From contig NZ_RBDY01000001.1 of the NCBI RefSeq assembly GCF_003626575.1, forward strand, positions 588,234 through 652,233: 64,000 bases of DNA. Direction: 5' to 3'. Positions 1-7,942 of the stretch are shown one piece after another. Every line of letters starts with the position of its first letter. The first letter of the stretch is position 1. Under the pieces are notes generated by a model. The model was not told where the DNA came from. It did not search any database and saw only the letters and a list, made by a program, of their open reading frames with translations. The translations under genes were made by a program, and so were the position numbers. The DNA is from Streptomyces radicis. Lineage in GTDB: Bacteria; Actinomycetota; Actinomycetes; Streptomycetales; Streptomycetaceae.

Positions 1-849
1 GTCCTGGCCACCGCGGAGTCCCTCGCGGAGGTCATCGCCAGGGCCGAGGCGCTGCCGCCCGACGCCCACACCCGCGGCAGCCACTTCCTCTTCGCCGAGG
101 AGGTCGCCGCCGTCAAGGCGGCGGCCGCGGAGCCCGAGCCCGACGTGCCCGCCCTGGTCGACCGCCTCCACGCGGCCCACGACCTGCTGGTCTCCCGCGA
201 CACCCTGCGCGAACCGTTCCCGGTCACCCAGGACATGGTGCTCGCCTCCACCCCGCCATGGGGCGGCGGCGGCACCCCGGGGGACAACGCCTGGCGCGCG
301 TTCGACGGGGACACCGCGACGTTCACCGACACCACGGCTGCCACGAGCTGGATCACCGTCGACCCCGGCGACCTGGGGCCGATCCCGGTCGACGCGGTGC
401 GCCTCCACCCCCGCGCCAGCCATCCGGCGCGGGCCAACGGCACCGTGTTCCAGGGGTCGGACGACGGCGGGCTGACCTGGGAGACGTTCCACACCGTCGA
501 AGGCGTCGCCGAGGTCCGCTGGTACGACATGCCGCTCGACGAACCGGTGAGCCACCGGCTGATCAGGATCCTCGACGACCACGACGGCCGGGCGAACCTG
601 GCCGAGGTCCAGCTGCGCGCCCGCACGGTCGACACCACGCTGGCGGCGCTGCTGCTCGGCCGGGCGGCCGAGGTCGAGCGGGACCGGCACCCCGCCGAGG
701 CGCTGGCCGCGCTCGACGCCGCCGTCGCCGCGGCCGAGGAGGCCATCGGGGCGGCGGAGCAGGGCGCCGTGGACGCCGCGGCGGAAGGGCTGCGCGCCGC
801 GCTCGCCGCGCTCGCCGCGCTCGACGGGTCGGCGAACGGGGCAGGTTGA
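1..849 (+). CDS. C-terminal part of a discoidin (F5/8 type C)/FIVAR-like protein, 5' truncated
   Basis: The frame is open from base 1, so the start lies outside the window and only about 282 C-terminal residues are present. Residues from about 80 to 205 of the fragment look like an F5/8 type C (discoidin) carbohydrate-binding fold: a W-x-A-F-D-G-D motif (WRAFDGDTATF), an R-L-H-P-R strand, and ANLAEVQLRA at the end. Helical Ala/Glu-rich segments on either side resemble FIVAR repeats, which occur in secreted glycosidases and polysaccharide-binding proteins. The catalytic part, if any, is missing, so the enzyme class cannot be named. It precedes a LacI operator-like site and a dehydrogenase gene, which fits a polysaccharide-use island. 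The discoidin call is fairly safe; the role is inference. Confidence 0.7.
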   Translation, partial: VLATAESLAEVIARAEALPPDAHTRGSHFLFAEEVAAVKAAAAEPEPDVPALVDRLHAAHDLLVSRDTLREPFPVTQDMVLASTPPWGGGGTPGDNAWRAFDGDTATFTDTTAATSWITVDPGDLGPIPVDAVRLHPRASHPARANGTVFQGSDDGGLTWETFHTVEGVAEVRWYDMPLDEPVSHRLIRILDDHDGRANLAEVQLRARTVDTTLAALLLGRAAEVERDRHPAEALAALDAAVAAAEEAIGAAEQGAVDAAAEGLRAALAALAALDGSANGAG

Positions 850-873
850 CCGGCCGTCCGCGGCCACATAGGT

Positions 874-889
874 TAGAGAACGATTTCTA
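874..889. promoter_or_regulatory. LacI-family operator-like palindrome
   Basis: TAGAGAACGATTTCTA is an imperfect 16-bp palindrome with central CG, the usual shape of a LacI/GalR operator. It sits 40 bp before the dehydrogenase start. A related sequence, CAGCAAACGTCTTCTA, lies at 6320-6335 beside the LacI gene at 5208-6254, so the two are candidate sites of one regulator. This is seen as a pattern only. Confidence 0.45.
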
Positions 890-928
890 GATGGCCGGTT
901 CTCCGGATGGCCAGGAGGGACTTTCCCC

Positions 929-1933
929 ATGTCCGAGCGTCCCTCGGTGGTGTTCGCCCTGGAGCGGCGTCACCTTCCCCTGCTCTTCCCACCCGAGGTG
1001 ATGTCGCGGCTCACCGCGCTGGCCGACGTCGACCCCGGGGTCGTCCTCGACCCGCGGGACCCGGCGTCCCTCGATCCGCTGGCGCGCGTGGACGTCCTGA
1101 TCACCGGCTGGGGCTGCCCGCCGCTCGGCCGGGACATGCTCGACGCCGCGCCCCGCCTGCGCGCCGTGCTGCACACCGGCGGGTCCGTGAAGTCCCTTCT
1201 CGCGCCCGAGGGTTGGGCCCGCGGCCTGGTCGTCTCATCGGCCGCGGCGGCCAACGCCCTGCCCGTCGCCGAGTACACGCTCGGCATGATCCTGCTCTCC
1301 GGCAAGGGCGTCTTCGAGCTGCGGGAGCGCCTTCGGGCCGAGCGTTCCTTCGTGCTGGGCCAGGTGCACAGGTCCCTGGGGAACGTGGGCCGCAGGGTCG
1401 GCCTCATCGGCGCCTCGCGCATCGGGCGCCGGGTCGTCGAGCTGCTGCGGCCCTTCGACTTCGACGTGCTCCTCCACGACCCGTATGTGACGGGGGACGA
1501 GGCGCGCGCCCTCGGCGTTCGCAAGGTCGAGCTGGCCGAGCTCCTGACCGAGAGCGACGTCGTCAGCGTCCACGCGCCCGCGACCCCGGAGACGCGCCAC
1601 CTGGTCGACCGGGCCGGACTCGCGCTGATGAGGGACGGCGCGGTGCTGCTCAACACCTCGCGCGGCAGCCTCATCGACCACGACGCGCTGACCGACGAGC
1701 TGGTCGCCGGGCGCCTGCGGGCCATCCTCGACGTCACCGAGCCGGAGCCGCTGCCCGCCGCCTCACCCCTGTACGACCTGCCCAACGCGCTGCTGACCCC
1801 GCACATCGCGGGCTCCCACGGCAACGAGCTGCGCCGCCTCGGCCTCACCGCCGTCGAGGAGCTGGAACGGCTCCTCGCCGGGCGCCCCCTGCACCACCGC
1901 GTCGAGCACGGCGACCTGCACAGGGCCGCCTGA
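929..1933 (+). CDS. D-2-hydroxyacid dehydrogenase (NAD-dependent)
   Basis: A 334-residue member of the D-isomer-specific 2-hydroxyacid dehydrogenase family, which reversibly reduces 2-oxoacids to (R)-2-hydroxyacids or acts on phosphoglycerate-like acids. The Rossmann nucleotide loop reads GLIGASRIG near residue 153. The catalytic triad is visible: Arg245 in NTSRGSLID, Glu about 271-273 in DVTEPEP, and His292 in TPHIAGS. The ATG at 929 has a good AGGAGG at 913-918. An operator-like palindrome lies 40 bp upstream. Its neighbours (discoidin protein, sugar ABC importer, LacI regulators) suggest a sugar-acid catabolic role. The true substrate cannot be read from sequence. Confidence 0.88.
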   Translation: MSERPSVVFALERRHLPLLFPPEVMSRLTALADVDPGVVLDPRDPASLDPLARVDVLITGWGCPPLGRDMLDAAPRLRAVLHTGGSVKSLLAPEGWARGLVVSSAAAANALPVAEYTLGMILLSGKGVFELRERLRAERSFVLGQVHRSLGNVGRRVGLIGASRIGRRVVELLRPFDFDVLLHDPYVTGDEARALGVRKVELAELLTESDVVSVHAPATPETRHLVDRAGLALMRDGAVLLNTSRGSLIDHDALTDELVAGRLRAILDVTEPEPLPAASPLYDLPNALLTPHIAGSHGNELRRLGLTAVEELERLLAGRPLHHRVEHGDLHRAA

Positions 1934-2123
1934 ACGGGCCCGTTCGCGCAGTCCCGCGCGACGGGCGCGCGGCCGACGGTGTGGACGCGCCCGGCCCAGG
2001 AGTACGCCCGCTCCGTCGGGGCGCCCGAGCCGCAGCTGGACCGGGGCGGCTGAACGGCGCGAACCGAGGGCGCCGTTGACGCGTCGAAGGGACGGAGACC
2101 CTGCGGCGAAGGGAGGACCGGCG

Positions 2124-2771
2124 ATGCGCCTGGGCCTGGCGATCACGGCGGCGGTCGCCGTGGGCACCCTCGTCGGCTGTGGCGGGGGCGACCCCGGCGG
2201 CGACGGCGCGCGGACGCCACCCGTCCCGCTCGACGTCGCCCTCGACGCGGACCTCGGCGTCGGCGCGCCCACCGGGCCCGACCACCCGCCGGGCACGTCG
2301 GGTCTTGTCGCCGACTACACCGTCACCAACAACGCCGACGTCCCCGTGCTCGTGGTGGAACGGCGGCCCGCGGACATCACGCCGACCGTCGACGTGCCGC
2401 TCCCGGACACCGCCGAGTCCAGCTGGGTCTACGCGGACGACTCCGGGCGCGTCCTCGTCACCAAGGAGATGTTCGCGCCCGTCGACGCCGACGCCGGGGC
2501 CGCTCACCGGGCCCCCGCGGTGCGGCTCGAGCCCGGCGAGAGCGTCACCGCCCGGGCCTTCGCCCTGACCCCGTTGCGGCGGATCGTGCCCGACCCCGAC
2601 GTCTTCGTGGTGCCGGGACCGAGCGCCGTGCCGGCCGAGGCCACGTCGTGGTCGTTCTGCGTCCAGGTCGCCCCTGACCCCGGCGAGAGCGGCCCACCGA
2701 CGATGGCCGACCACACCCCCGACCGCGCGCTCGTCTGCTCGGCGGCGGGCGGCCGCGCCGCGGCGGGATGA
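2124..2771 (+). CDS. Small secreted lipoprotein, unknown function
   Basis: A 215-residue protein starting MRLGLAITAAVAVG with lipobox LVGC, so it is likely exported and lipid-anchored at Cys18 or so. The mature part begins Gly-rich, then has a beta-rich stretch with DYTVTNNADVPVLVVE and a later RLEPGESVTARAFALTP, which resembles an immunoglobulin-like or intracellular-delivery-type fold, but no family is recognised with confidence. ATG 2124 is chosen because GGGAGG at 2111-2116 precedes it and the signal peptide begins there. Any upstream start would put basic residues before the signal. It stands alone between the dehydrogenase and a methyltransferase remnant. Confidence 0.7.
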   Translation: MRLGLAITAAVAVGTLVGCGGGDPGGDGARTPPVPLDVALDADLGVGAPTGPDHPPGTSGLVADYTVTNNADVPVLVVERRPADITPTVDVPLPDTAESSWVYADDSGRVLVTKEMFAPVDADAGAAHRAPAVRLEPGESVTARAFALTPLRRIVPDPDVFVVPGPSAVPAEATSWSFCVQVAPDPGESGPPTMADHTPDRALVCSAAGGRAAAG

Positions 2772-2789
2772 GCGGACGGAGCGCCCGGT

Positions 2790-3046
2790 GCGGCGGGCTC
2801 AGCCGCCGAGCGGCGTTGCGGAAGCACGCGACCTGCTCGGCCTGGGCGAGCAACCGGCACCCCACGTCGCGCCAGGGGGACGGCCACCCGGCCGGTGCCG
2901 ATGGCGAACTCGAGCGCCGATCCACCATCGGCGAGCTCGGCCAGGCGATCCACCGTGGGCTCGAGCACCTCCGCCGCGAACATGCCGATGCCGGGCGTGT
3001 CGTAGCCCTCGGCGACTTCGGCGTCCCAGATCTCTTCGTGCCGCAC
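2790..3046 (-). pseudogene. Class I SAM-dependent methyltransferase remnant with internal deletion
   Basis: Reading down the minus strand from ATG 3046, the protein begins MRHEEIWDAEVAEGYD and reaches LEFAIGTGRVAVPLARRGVPV, the SAM-binding motif I region of small class I methyltransferases. The family should continue with a glycine-rich loop and acidic residue. Here the frame is lost near 2860. Another frame then gives LLAQAEQVACFRNAARRL, which matches the family region after the missing middle (the QEEQVRCFxNAAxHL helix). Roughly the central third and the C-terminus are absent, so it is a decayed gene, not a functional enzyme. Confidence 0.65.
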
Positions 3047-3438
3047 GCCGTCAAACGATCCCCGGAGCGATCACCTGTGTCGACAGGTTTTCGATCACCG
3101 TGGACTCCACACACCCGCTGGGCTCGTGGGCCGATGAGGGTCCTCTCGCGGCCGAGTGCCCGTTTGTGACCCCCGGTCTTGAACGGGGTCCACTGCTCGC
3201 GGCGGGCCGTGGTCGTTGGCTCCTCGGTCACCCGCCTCGCAGGGGAAGACGAGCACGACGATGGACCCGAGCGGGATGGTCCCGGCAGGTCCCGGCCGGG
3301 TTCGGGGGCTGCGGTGCATGGCAAGGGTCTGCGGCATGCCTCGCACCAGAGCTGTCACGAACTCCGAAGCCCGCTGCTCCTCGTCCCGGGCCGGTCGCCG
3401 ACCTCCCGGGCTGGTGACGGTGGGGTACAACTGTCGGC
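3047..3438. other. Intergenic stretch without a recognisable gene
   Basis: About 390 bases between the methyltransferase remnant and the nitrilase gene. Open frames exist on both strands but show no conserved motif and look like GC-rich background or older decayed DNA. A -10-like TACAAC at 3426-3431 near the end may belong to the nitrilase promoter. Confidence 0.4.
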
Positions 3439-4290
3439 GTGACAATCCGCGTTCGGATAGCAGTCGCGCAGAGCCCGGTCACCTGTGACCCCTTGGTCAA
3501 CGGGGTGGCGGTCCGTGAGCTGATGGTGGCGGCCCGGGAGACGGGTGCCCGACTCGTGCACTTCCCAGAGGGCGCGATCTCGGGCTATCCCTCGGGTACC
3601 GAGGCGAAACAGGCGCTGGCGGGCTGGTCCATCGACTGGGCGGCGGTACAGAACCAGTTGGAGCTGACCGCCAAGGCGGCGGCCGATCTCGGCCTCTGGG
3701 CCGTCGTGGGCTCCAGCCACCGCCTGACCCCGCCGAACCGGCCGCACAACAGCCTGTATGTGATCTCCGACGGGGGACAGTTGGTCGGCCGCTACGACAA
3801 GCGCCGGTGCTCCCATACGGAGATCACCGACTGGTACTCACCCGGGTTCGCACCCTTGACCTTCGACGTCGACGGCTTCCGGTTCGGCAGCGCCTTGTGC
3901 ATCGAGGTCAACTTCCCTGAGCTCTTCATCGAATACCGCGAGCTGGGAGTGGACTGCGTCCTGCTGTCGTCGTTCTCCGACGACCCGGTGTTCGGCGTAC
4001 TGGCCCGTGGACACGCAGCCGCACACACCTACTGGGTCAGCGTGTCCGTTCCGGCGCAGTGCAGTGCCGCCATGCCCTCAGGCGTCACCGGGCCTCATGG
4101 ATCCTGGCTGGGCCGATGCCCAGCCGATGGCACGGCAGCCCTGGCCTGCGTGGACCTCGACCGGAGCGACCCGAGCCTCGACACCGCGCTGAACAAGGCG
4201 CGCCCCTGGCGGGAGTCGGCCCGGGTCGGCCGGATCTACGAAGCTCGTCGTGTCGCCGACCCGCGCAGCACGGATCGCACCCGCTTCTGA
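3439..4290 (+). CDS. Carbon-nitrogen hydrolase (nitrilase superfamily)
   Basis: A 283-residue single-domain nitrilase-superfamily protein, hydrolysing a C-N bond of an amide, carbamoyl or nitrile compound in the cytoplasm. The Glu-Lys-Cys triad is complete: Glu44 in HFPEGAISGYP, Lys121 in YDKRRC, Cys154 in ALCIEVNFPE. Length is normal for the family. The start is GTG 3439. There is no Shine-Dalgarno, but TACAACT ends about 6-7 nt before it, which suggests a leaderless mRNA. It stands between degraded genes, so there is no operon context to predict the substrate. The superfamily call is firm, the substrate unknown. Confidence 0.85.
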   Translation: MTIRVRIAVAQSPVTCDPLVNGVAVRELMVAARETGARLVHFPEGAISGYPSGTEAKQALAGWSIDWAAVQNQLELTAKAAADLGLWAVVGSSHRLTPPNRPHNSLYVISDGGQLVGRYDKRRCSHTEITDWYSPGFAPLTFDVDGFRFGSALCIEVNFPELFIEYRELGVDCVLLSSFSDDPVFGVLARGHAAAHTYWVSVSVPAQCSAAMPSGVTGPHGSWLGRCPADGTAALACVDLDRSDPSLDTALNKARPWRESARVGRIYEARRVADPRSTDRTRF

Positions 4291-4332
4291 GTTCGTCTGC
4301 CGCACGACGATGTCCGCGTCGAGTCCCCGACC

Positions 4333-4560
4333 GTGGTGTCCCGATTCCGGACCGACTTCTACGACCACCTGGCCGCCCGCGCCACTGCGTTGCTCGAATC
4401 GACCGACGCAATGCTGTGCACGGACGGGCCCGTGCGGTCGCCGGTCGACCTGGCCCTCGCGCCGGAGCACCGCCGCGAGCACGGTGCCCGGTGCGGCGGG
4501 CTCGATCAGGGCCGGATCGACGCGGCCCGGCTGCGTCGGGCTCCCGCCGGAGCAGCGCGG
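4333..4560 (+). mobile_element. 5' remnant of an IS701-like transposase (DDE type)
   Basis: From GTG 4333 the frame gives MVSRFRTDFYDHLAARATALLE, then CTDGPVRSPVDLALAPEHRR and GLDQGRIDAARLRRA. This is the conserved N-terminus of a transposase family common in Streptomyces (IS701-like). In intact copies the catalytic DDE domain follows. Here similarity stops at about residue 75 and the frame runs into the NUDIX gene, so more than 80 percent of the transposase is missing. No inverted repeat could be recognised. It indicates an old insertion and recombination point next to the NUDIX gene. Confidence 0.65.
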
Positions 4561-4573
4561 GCATCATGGCGAC

Positions 4574-5092
4574 GTGGCCGCTCCTCACCCTCCGCCGCTC
4601 GCCGTCGACGACCGCGGCAACGTTCTGGTCTCGTTCGTCCCGGGGGCGGAGGACACGCCGCCCGGTGACGCGCCGCTGCCCCTCGCGCTGGCGGCCCTGT
4701 GGCACCGTGATCGCGTTCTGATGGCCTTCAACCGGTTCCGGCGGGCCTGGGAGCTGCCGGGTGGGCGGATCGACCCCGGCGAGACCCCGCGCCGGGCGGC
4801 CGCGCGCGAGGTGCTGGAGGAAACCGGCCACCCGCCCGAAGGGCAGCTCTCCTTCGTCGGCTTCGCGCGCTTCAGCCTGGCCCCCGACCAGCACGCCGAG
4901 TACGGCGCCCTGTTCACCGGCCGGGCCGCCGACGTCTCACCGTCCTTCCGGCCCGACGACGAGATCGCGGCCATCCGGTGGTGGGACCTTCGGGAGGCCT
5001 TGCCAGGGCGGCTCCAACCCCTGGACGCCTACCTCGCCGAGCTCAGCGGCACCACGCTGCCGAGCACCCGCCGCGGCACGGCCGGGGGCTGA
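4574..5092 (+). CDS. NUDIX hydrolase
   Basis: A 172-residue protein with a full NUDIX box, GGRIDPGETPRRAAAREVLEETG, including the REVLEE metal-binding glutamates. It hydrolyses a nucleoside diphosphate linked to another group; the precise substrate is unknown. The box is preceded by WELP and followed by FVGFARFSLAPDQHAEYGALF, a common arrangement in Streptomyces housecleaning NUDIX enzymes. GTG 4574 is the first start after the transposase remnant; the ribosome site is weak (GGAG about 20 nt away). The gene follows directly on the truncated transposase, so its original promoter may have been replaced. Confidence 0.82.
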   Translation: MAAPHPPPLAVDDRGNVLVSFVPGAEDTPPGDAPLPLALAALWHRDRVLMAFNRFRRAWELPGGRIDPGETPRRAAAREVLEETGHPPEGQLSFVGFARFSLAPDQHAEYGALFTGRAADVSPSFRPDDEIAAIRWWDLREALPGRLQPLDAYLAELSGTTLPSTRRGTAGG

Positions 5093-5207
5093 GGAACGAG
5101 CCGCGCGGGCGCCCGGGTTCCGCCGCCCGTCGCGGGGACGGCCCGTGGCGCCCCCACGCCCTGCCGCGCTCAACACCCGTGTCACCGCGCCGCGGGCCGC
5201 CGTTCGC

Positions 5208-6254
5208 TCACCCCGCGGGAGGCGCCGTGCTGTCGCGTACCACCAGGCACGTCGGCACCTCGGTCGGCGCGTCGGGGGCGGGGCCGCCGTCGATCAGGCG
5301 CAGCAGCAGGTGGAGGGCCCTGGCCGCCATCTCGGTCACCGGCTGCCGCACGGTCGTCAGCCGGGGGAAGCTCCATGGCGCGGGCGACAGGTCGCCGAAG
5401 CCGACCACGCTGACGTCCTCGGGCACCCGCACCCCTCGCCCGGCGAGCTCGGCGCACACGCCGAGCGCCATCGCGTCGGAGCACGCCGCGTCGGAGCACA
5501 CGAAGAGCGCCGTGGGCGGCTCGGCCATGGCCAGCAGCTCCGCGGCCCCACGCCGCGCGAGCGTCGCGTCGCCGCGGGCGTGCCGGACATACGCCAGGGG
5601 CAGCGCCAGCCCGGCCGCCTCGACGGCCGAGCGGAACCCCGCCACGCGCGCGCCGTCGCGCCGGGGGCGCGCGCCGCCGTCGATCACGGCGAGCCTGCGG
5701 TGGCCAAGGCCCAGCAGGTGGCGCGCGGCGTCGGCCCCGCCCAGCCGGTCGGCGGCCACCACCGAGGGCGCGTCGGGCGGCGGGTCGAGCGCGGGGCCGA
5801 TCAGGACGAACGGGACGCCGTGCCCGACCAGCCGGTCGTGGGCGGCGGTCGGCAGCGCGTCGACGCTGAACAGCACGCCGGAAGGGCCCCGCCCGCGCAA
5901 CAGGTGGAACCACTCGTGCCGTGCGGAGCCGAGCCCGTCCCCGGTGGGCGCCGCGGAGACCAGCAGGCCGACACCGGCCCGTTGCGCGGCCTGTTCGACG
6001 CCGCGCAGCACCGCGCCCGACCACGGGCCGTCGAGCCGGTCGGCCACGAGCTCGACCAGCGGCGCGCTCCGCCGGGCGGCGGACGGCGGGCGCCGCGCAT
6101 AGCCGAGCCTGCGCATGACCTGCGCCACCCGGCGCCGCGTCTCGGGCGCGACCCCCTCCCGCCCGTTGGCCACCTTGGAGGCCGTCGGCACCGAGACCCC
6201 GGCCTCCCGGGCCACCACGGCCAGGGTCGGGCTGGCGTTCCCCGATCTGATCAT
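5208..6254 (-). CDS. LacI-family transcriptional regulator
   Basis: A 348-residue LacI/GalR regulator with an N-terminal helix-turn-helix (LAVVAREAGVSVPTASKVANG) and hinge, followed by a periplasmic-binding-protein-like effector domain ending in VPEDVSVVGFGD and TTVRQP. ATG 6254 is preferred: AGGAAGGG lies about 9 nt before it, while an in-frame ATG at 6263 is too close to that site. It is transcribed away from the ABC importer genes. Operator-like sequences at 6320-6335 and 6419-6434 lie in the shared intergenic region, which suggests it represses the importer and itself, with a sugar ligand as inducer. Confidence 0.9.
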   Translation of the reverse strand: MIRSGNASPTLAVVAREAGVSVPTASKVANGREGVAPETRRRVAQVMRRLGYARRPPSAARRSAPLVELVADRLDGPWSGAVLRGVEQAAQRAGVGLLVSAAPTGDGLGSARHEWFHLLRGRGPSGVLFSVDALPTAAHDRLVGHGVPFVLIGPALDPPPDAPSVVAADRLGGADAARHLLGLGHRRLAVIDGGARPRRDGARVAGFRSAVEAAGLALPLAYVRHARGDATLARRGAAELLAMAEPPTALFVCSDAACSDAMALGVCAELAGRGVRVPEDVSVVGFGDLSPAPWSFPRLTTVRQPVTEMAARALHLLLRLIDGGPAPDAPTEVPTCLVVRDSTAPPAG

Positions 6255-6319
6255 GACGTCCATCCCTTCCTCTCGGGCGAGGAGCTCCGGGCGTGACAGC
6301 ACACAGGACAGCAGCCTGA

Positions 6320-6335
6320 CAGCAAACGTCTTCTA
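6320..6335. promoter_or_regulatory. LacI operator candidate between lacI-type gene and ABC importer
   Basis: CAGCAAACGTCTTCTA shares the AACG core and TTCTA arm with TAGAGAACGATTTCTA at 874-889. It lies 66 bp upstream of the divergent regulator and about 220 bp before the importer. Confidence 0.4.
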
Positions 6336-6418
6336 GACCGTAGAACGGCGCCGACACCCTGTGAAGCCCTTGATACAGGGAGATTTCATTGACGGACATC
6401 GCCGCCATCGCTACGTTC

Positions 6419-6434
6419 TGACAAACGTTATCTG
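6419..6434. promoter_or_regulatory. Second, weaker operator-like site with AACGTT core
   Basis: TGACAAACGTTATCTG carries the same AACG core. The wider stretch also shows GACA...TGTC symmetry at its edges. It lies about 120 bp before the importer start, in a stretch of otherwise unassigned leader DNA (6255-6555). Confidence 0.25.
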
Positions 6435-6555
6435 TCGAACGTCGCGCGCGCGTCGTCCGAGAGAGACCGATGACGAGGAATCGAGCGGCACCCGGAGCCG
6501 GGAACGGTCGCGGATCACGCGCGGAAGCCTCTCGACAGACAATCAGGAGCACAGG

Positions 6556-7866
6556 ATGAACAGCGCGAAGAAGCGTTGGATGCTCGGCGGCCTGGCCTTC
6601 GGCCTCGTCATCGGGACCGCCGCGTGCGGCGGCGGGGACGGGGGCGGCGGCGACGGGCCCGTCGTCCTCGAGGTGTGGAGCGACAAGGCCGGTACGGAGG
6701 CGAGCACCGAGGCGTTCAACGCCGCCCACGACGACATCGAGCTGCGGTTCGTCGAGGTCCCCTACGCCGAGATCCCCGGCAACCTCAACAACGCCCACGA
6801 GGCCGGGGACCCGTCGGGCACCGCGTGCCTGGCCGCGTCGGACAACCGCCACGGCAGCATGCTGCTGGCCCAGGGTGTCATCGCCGACATAGCCGAGCAC
6901 CTGGAGCCCGGCGCCGACGCGTTCTCCGACGGCGCCGTCGACGCGCTCTCGCTGGCCGACGCCGTGTACGGCGTCCCGACCCAGCGTCAGCCGATCTTCA
7001 CCATGTTCCACCGCCCGGCCTTCGAGGAGCGCGGCCTCGCGTACCCCACGACGTGGGAGGAGGCCATCGAGGTGGGCCGCGAGCTGCGCGAGGACGGCGT
7101 CCACATCTTCAACCTGGCGGGCGAGGACCCCTCGACGTTCATGGGGCTCGCGTGGCAGGCCGGTGCCCGCTGGTACAGCGTGGACGGCGACGCCTGGCGC
7201 GTGGACTTCACCGACGACGCGTCGCGGTGGGCGGCCGAGACCATGCAGACCCTGCTCGACGAGGACCTGGTCGAGCGGATCTCCTACGCCGAGTACGCCG
7301 CGATGATGCGGGAGTACGACCAGGGCAGGATCGCCATGCGCCAGCTGTCCACCTGGCAACTCGCGGGCCACCAGCGCAACATGGACGCCTCGCTCGGCCA
7401 GTGGGAGCCCGCGCCGAACCTCGCCGCCCCGGGCCAGGACCCGCCCCTGTCGGCGGCCGACACCGGCGGCTACGTGGTGCCCGCCCTGTGCGAGCACCCC
7501 GAGGAGGCCGTGGAGGCCGCCGTCTGGCTGGCCATCCAGGAGGAGCCCGTCACCACCATGGCGGACCCGGTGGGCGGCTCCGGCTGGTACCCGGCGGTGG
7601 CCGACCCCGAGCCCTACGCCGACGCCCTGGTGCCCGAGCAGCTCTACGGCGACCGCGCCGACCGCGCCGTCCCCGTGATGCGGGGCGCGGCCACGTATGC
7701 GGAGGGCTGGCTCTACGGACCCAACTCCACGGCGATGTACGAGGAGTTGGCCGACCAGTGGGGCAAGGCGATGAACGGCGGGACCACGGTCGCCGCCGTC
7801 CTCGACCACATGCAGCGGTGGACGGTCCAGGACCTCGAACGCGAGGGCATCGACGTCATCGAGTGA
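6556..7866 (+). CDS. Carbohydrate ABC transporter substrate-binding lipoprotein
   Basis: A 436-residue family 1 sugar-binding protein. The N-terminus MNSAKKRWMLGGLAFGLVIG with lipobox TAAC marks a lipid-anchored extracytoplasmic protein. The body begins VVLEVWSDKAGTEASTEAFNAAHDDIEL, typical of this family, and has the family's middle region LADAVYGVPTQRQP. ATG 6556 has AGGAG 6-7 nt upstream. Longer frames to the left lack a signal peptide and were not used. It is the first gene of a binding protein, permease, permease unit. No ATPase gene is adjacent; in Streptomyces a shared MsiK-type ATPase often serves such importers. The sugar is unknown. Confidence 0.9.
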   Translation: MNSAKKRWMLGGLAFGLVIGTAACGGGDGGGGDGPVVLEVWSDKAGTEASTEAFNAAHDDIELRFVEVPYAEIPGNLNNAHEAGDPSGTACLAASDNRHGSMLLAQGVIADIAEHLEPGADAFSDGAVDALSLADAVYGVPTQRQPIFTMFHRPAFEERGLAYPTTWEEAIEVGRELREDGVHIFNLAGEDPSTFMGLAWQAGARWYSVDGDAWRVDFTDDASRWAAETMQTLLDEDLVERISYAEYAAMMREYDQGRIAMRQLSTWQLAGHQRNMDASLGQWEPAPNLAAPGQDPPLSAADTGGYVVPALCEHPEEAVEAAVWLAIQEEPVTTMADPVGGSGWYPAVADPEPYADALVPEQLYGDRADRAVPVMRGAATYAEGWLYGPNSTAMYEELADQWGKAMNGGTTVAAVLDHMQRWTVQDLEREGIDVIE

Positions 7867-7871
7867 CCCGA

Positions 7872-7898
7872 GGCCGCCGCCCCCCGAGGGCGGCGGCC
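7872..7898 (+). terminator. Strong GC hairpin between binding-protein and permease genes
   Basis: GGCCGCCGCCC and GGGCGGCGGCC form an 11-bp perfect stem with a 5-nt loop, beginning 6 nt after the stop codon. Without a T-tract it probably acts as a partial terminator or 3' mRNA stabiliser, which lets the binding protein be made in excess over the permeases. Confidence 0.6.
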
Positions 7899-7942
7899 AC
7901 CCGGGCCGCTTCCGGACAACGGCAGAACGGCAGGCATCCACC

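Noticed and set aside
6361..6555. Upstream extension of the sugar-binding protein to a GTG at 6361
   Set aside because: The added residues lack a signal peptide; AGGAG and the lipoprotein signal support ATG 6556, and the region holds operator-like DNA.
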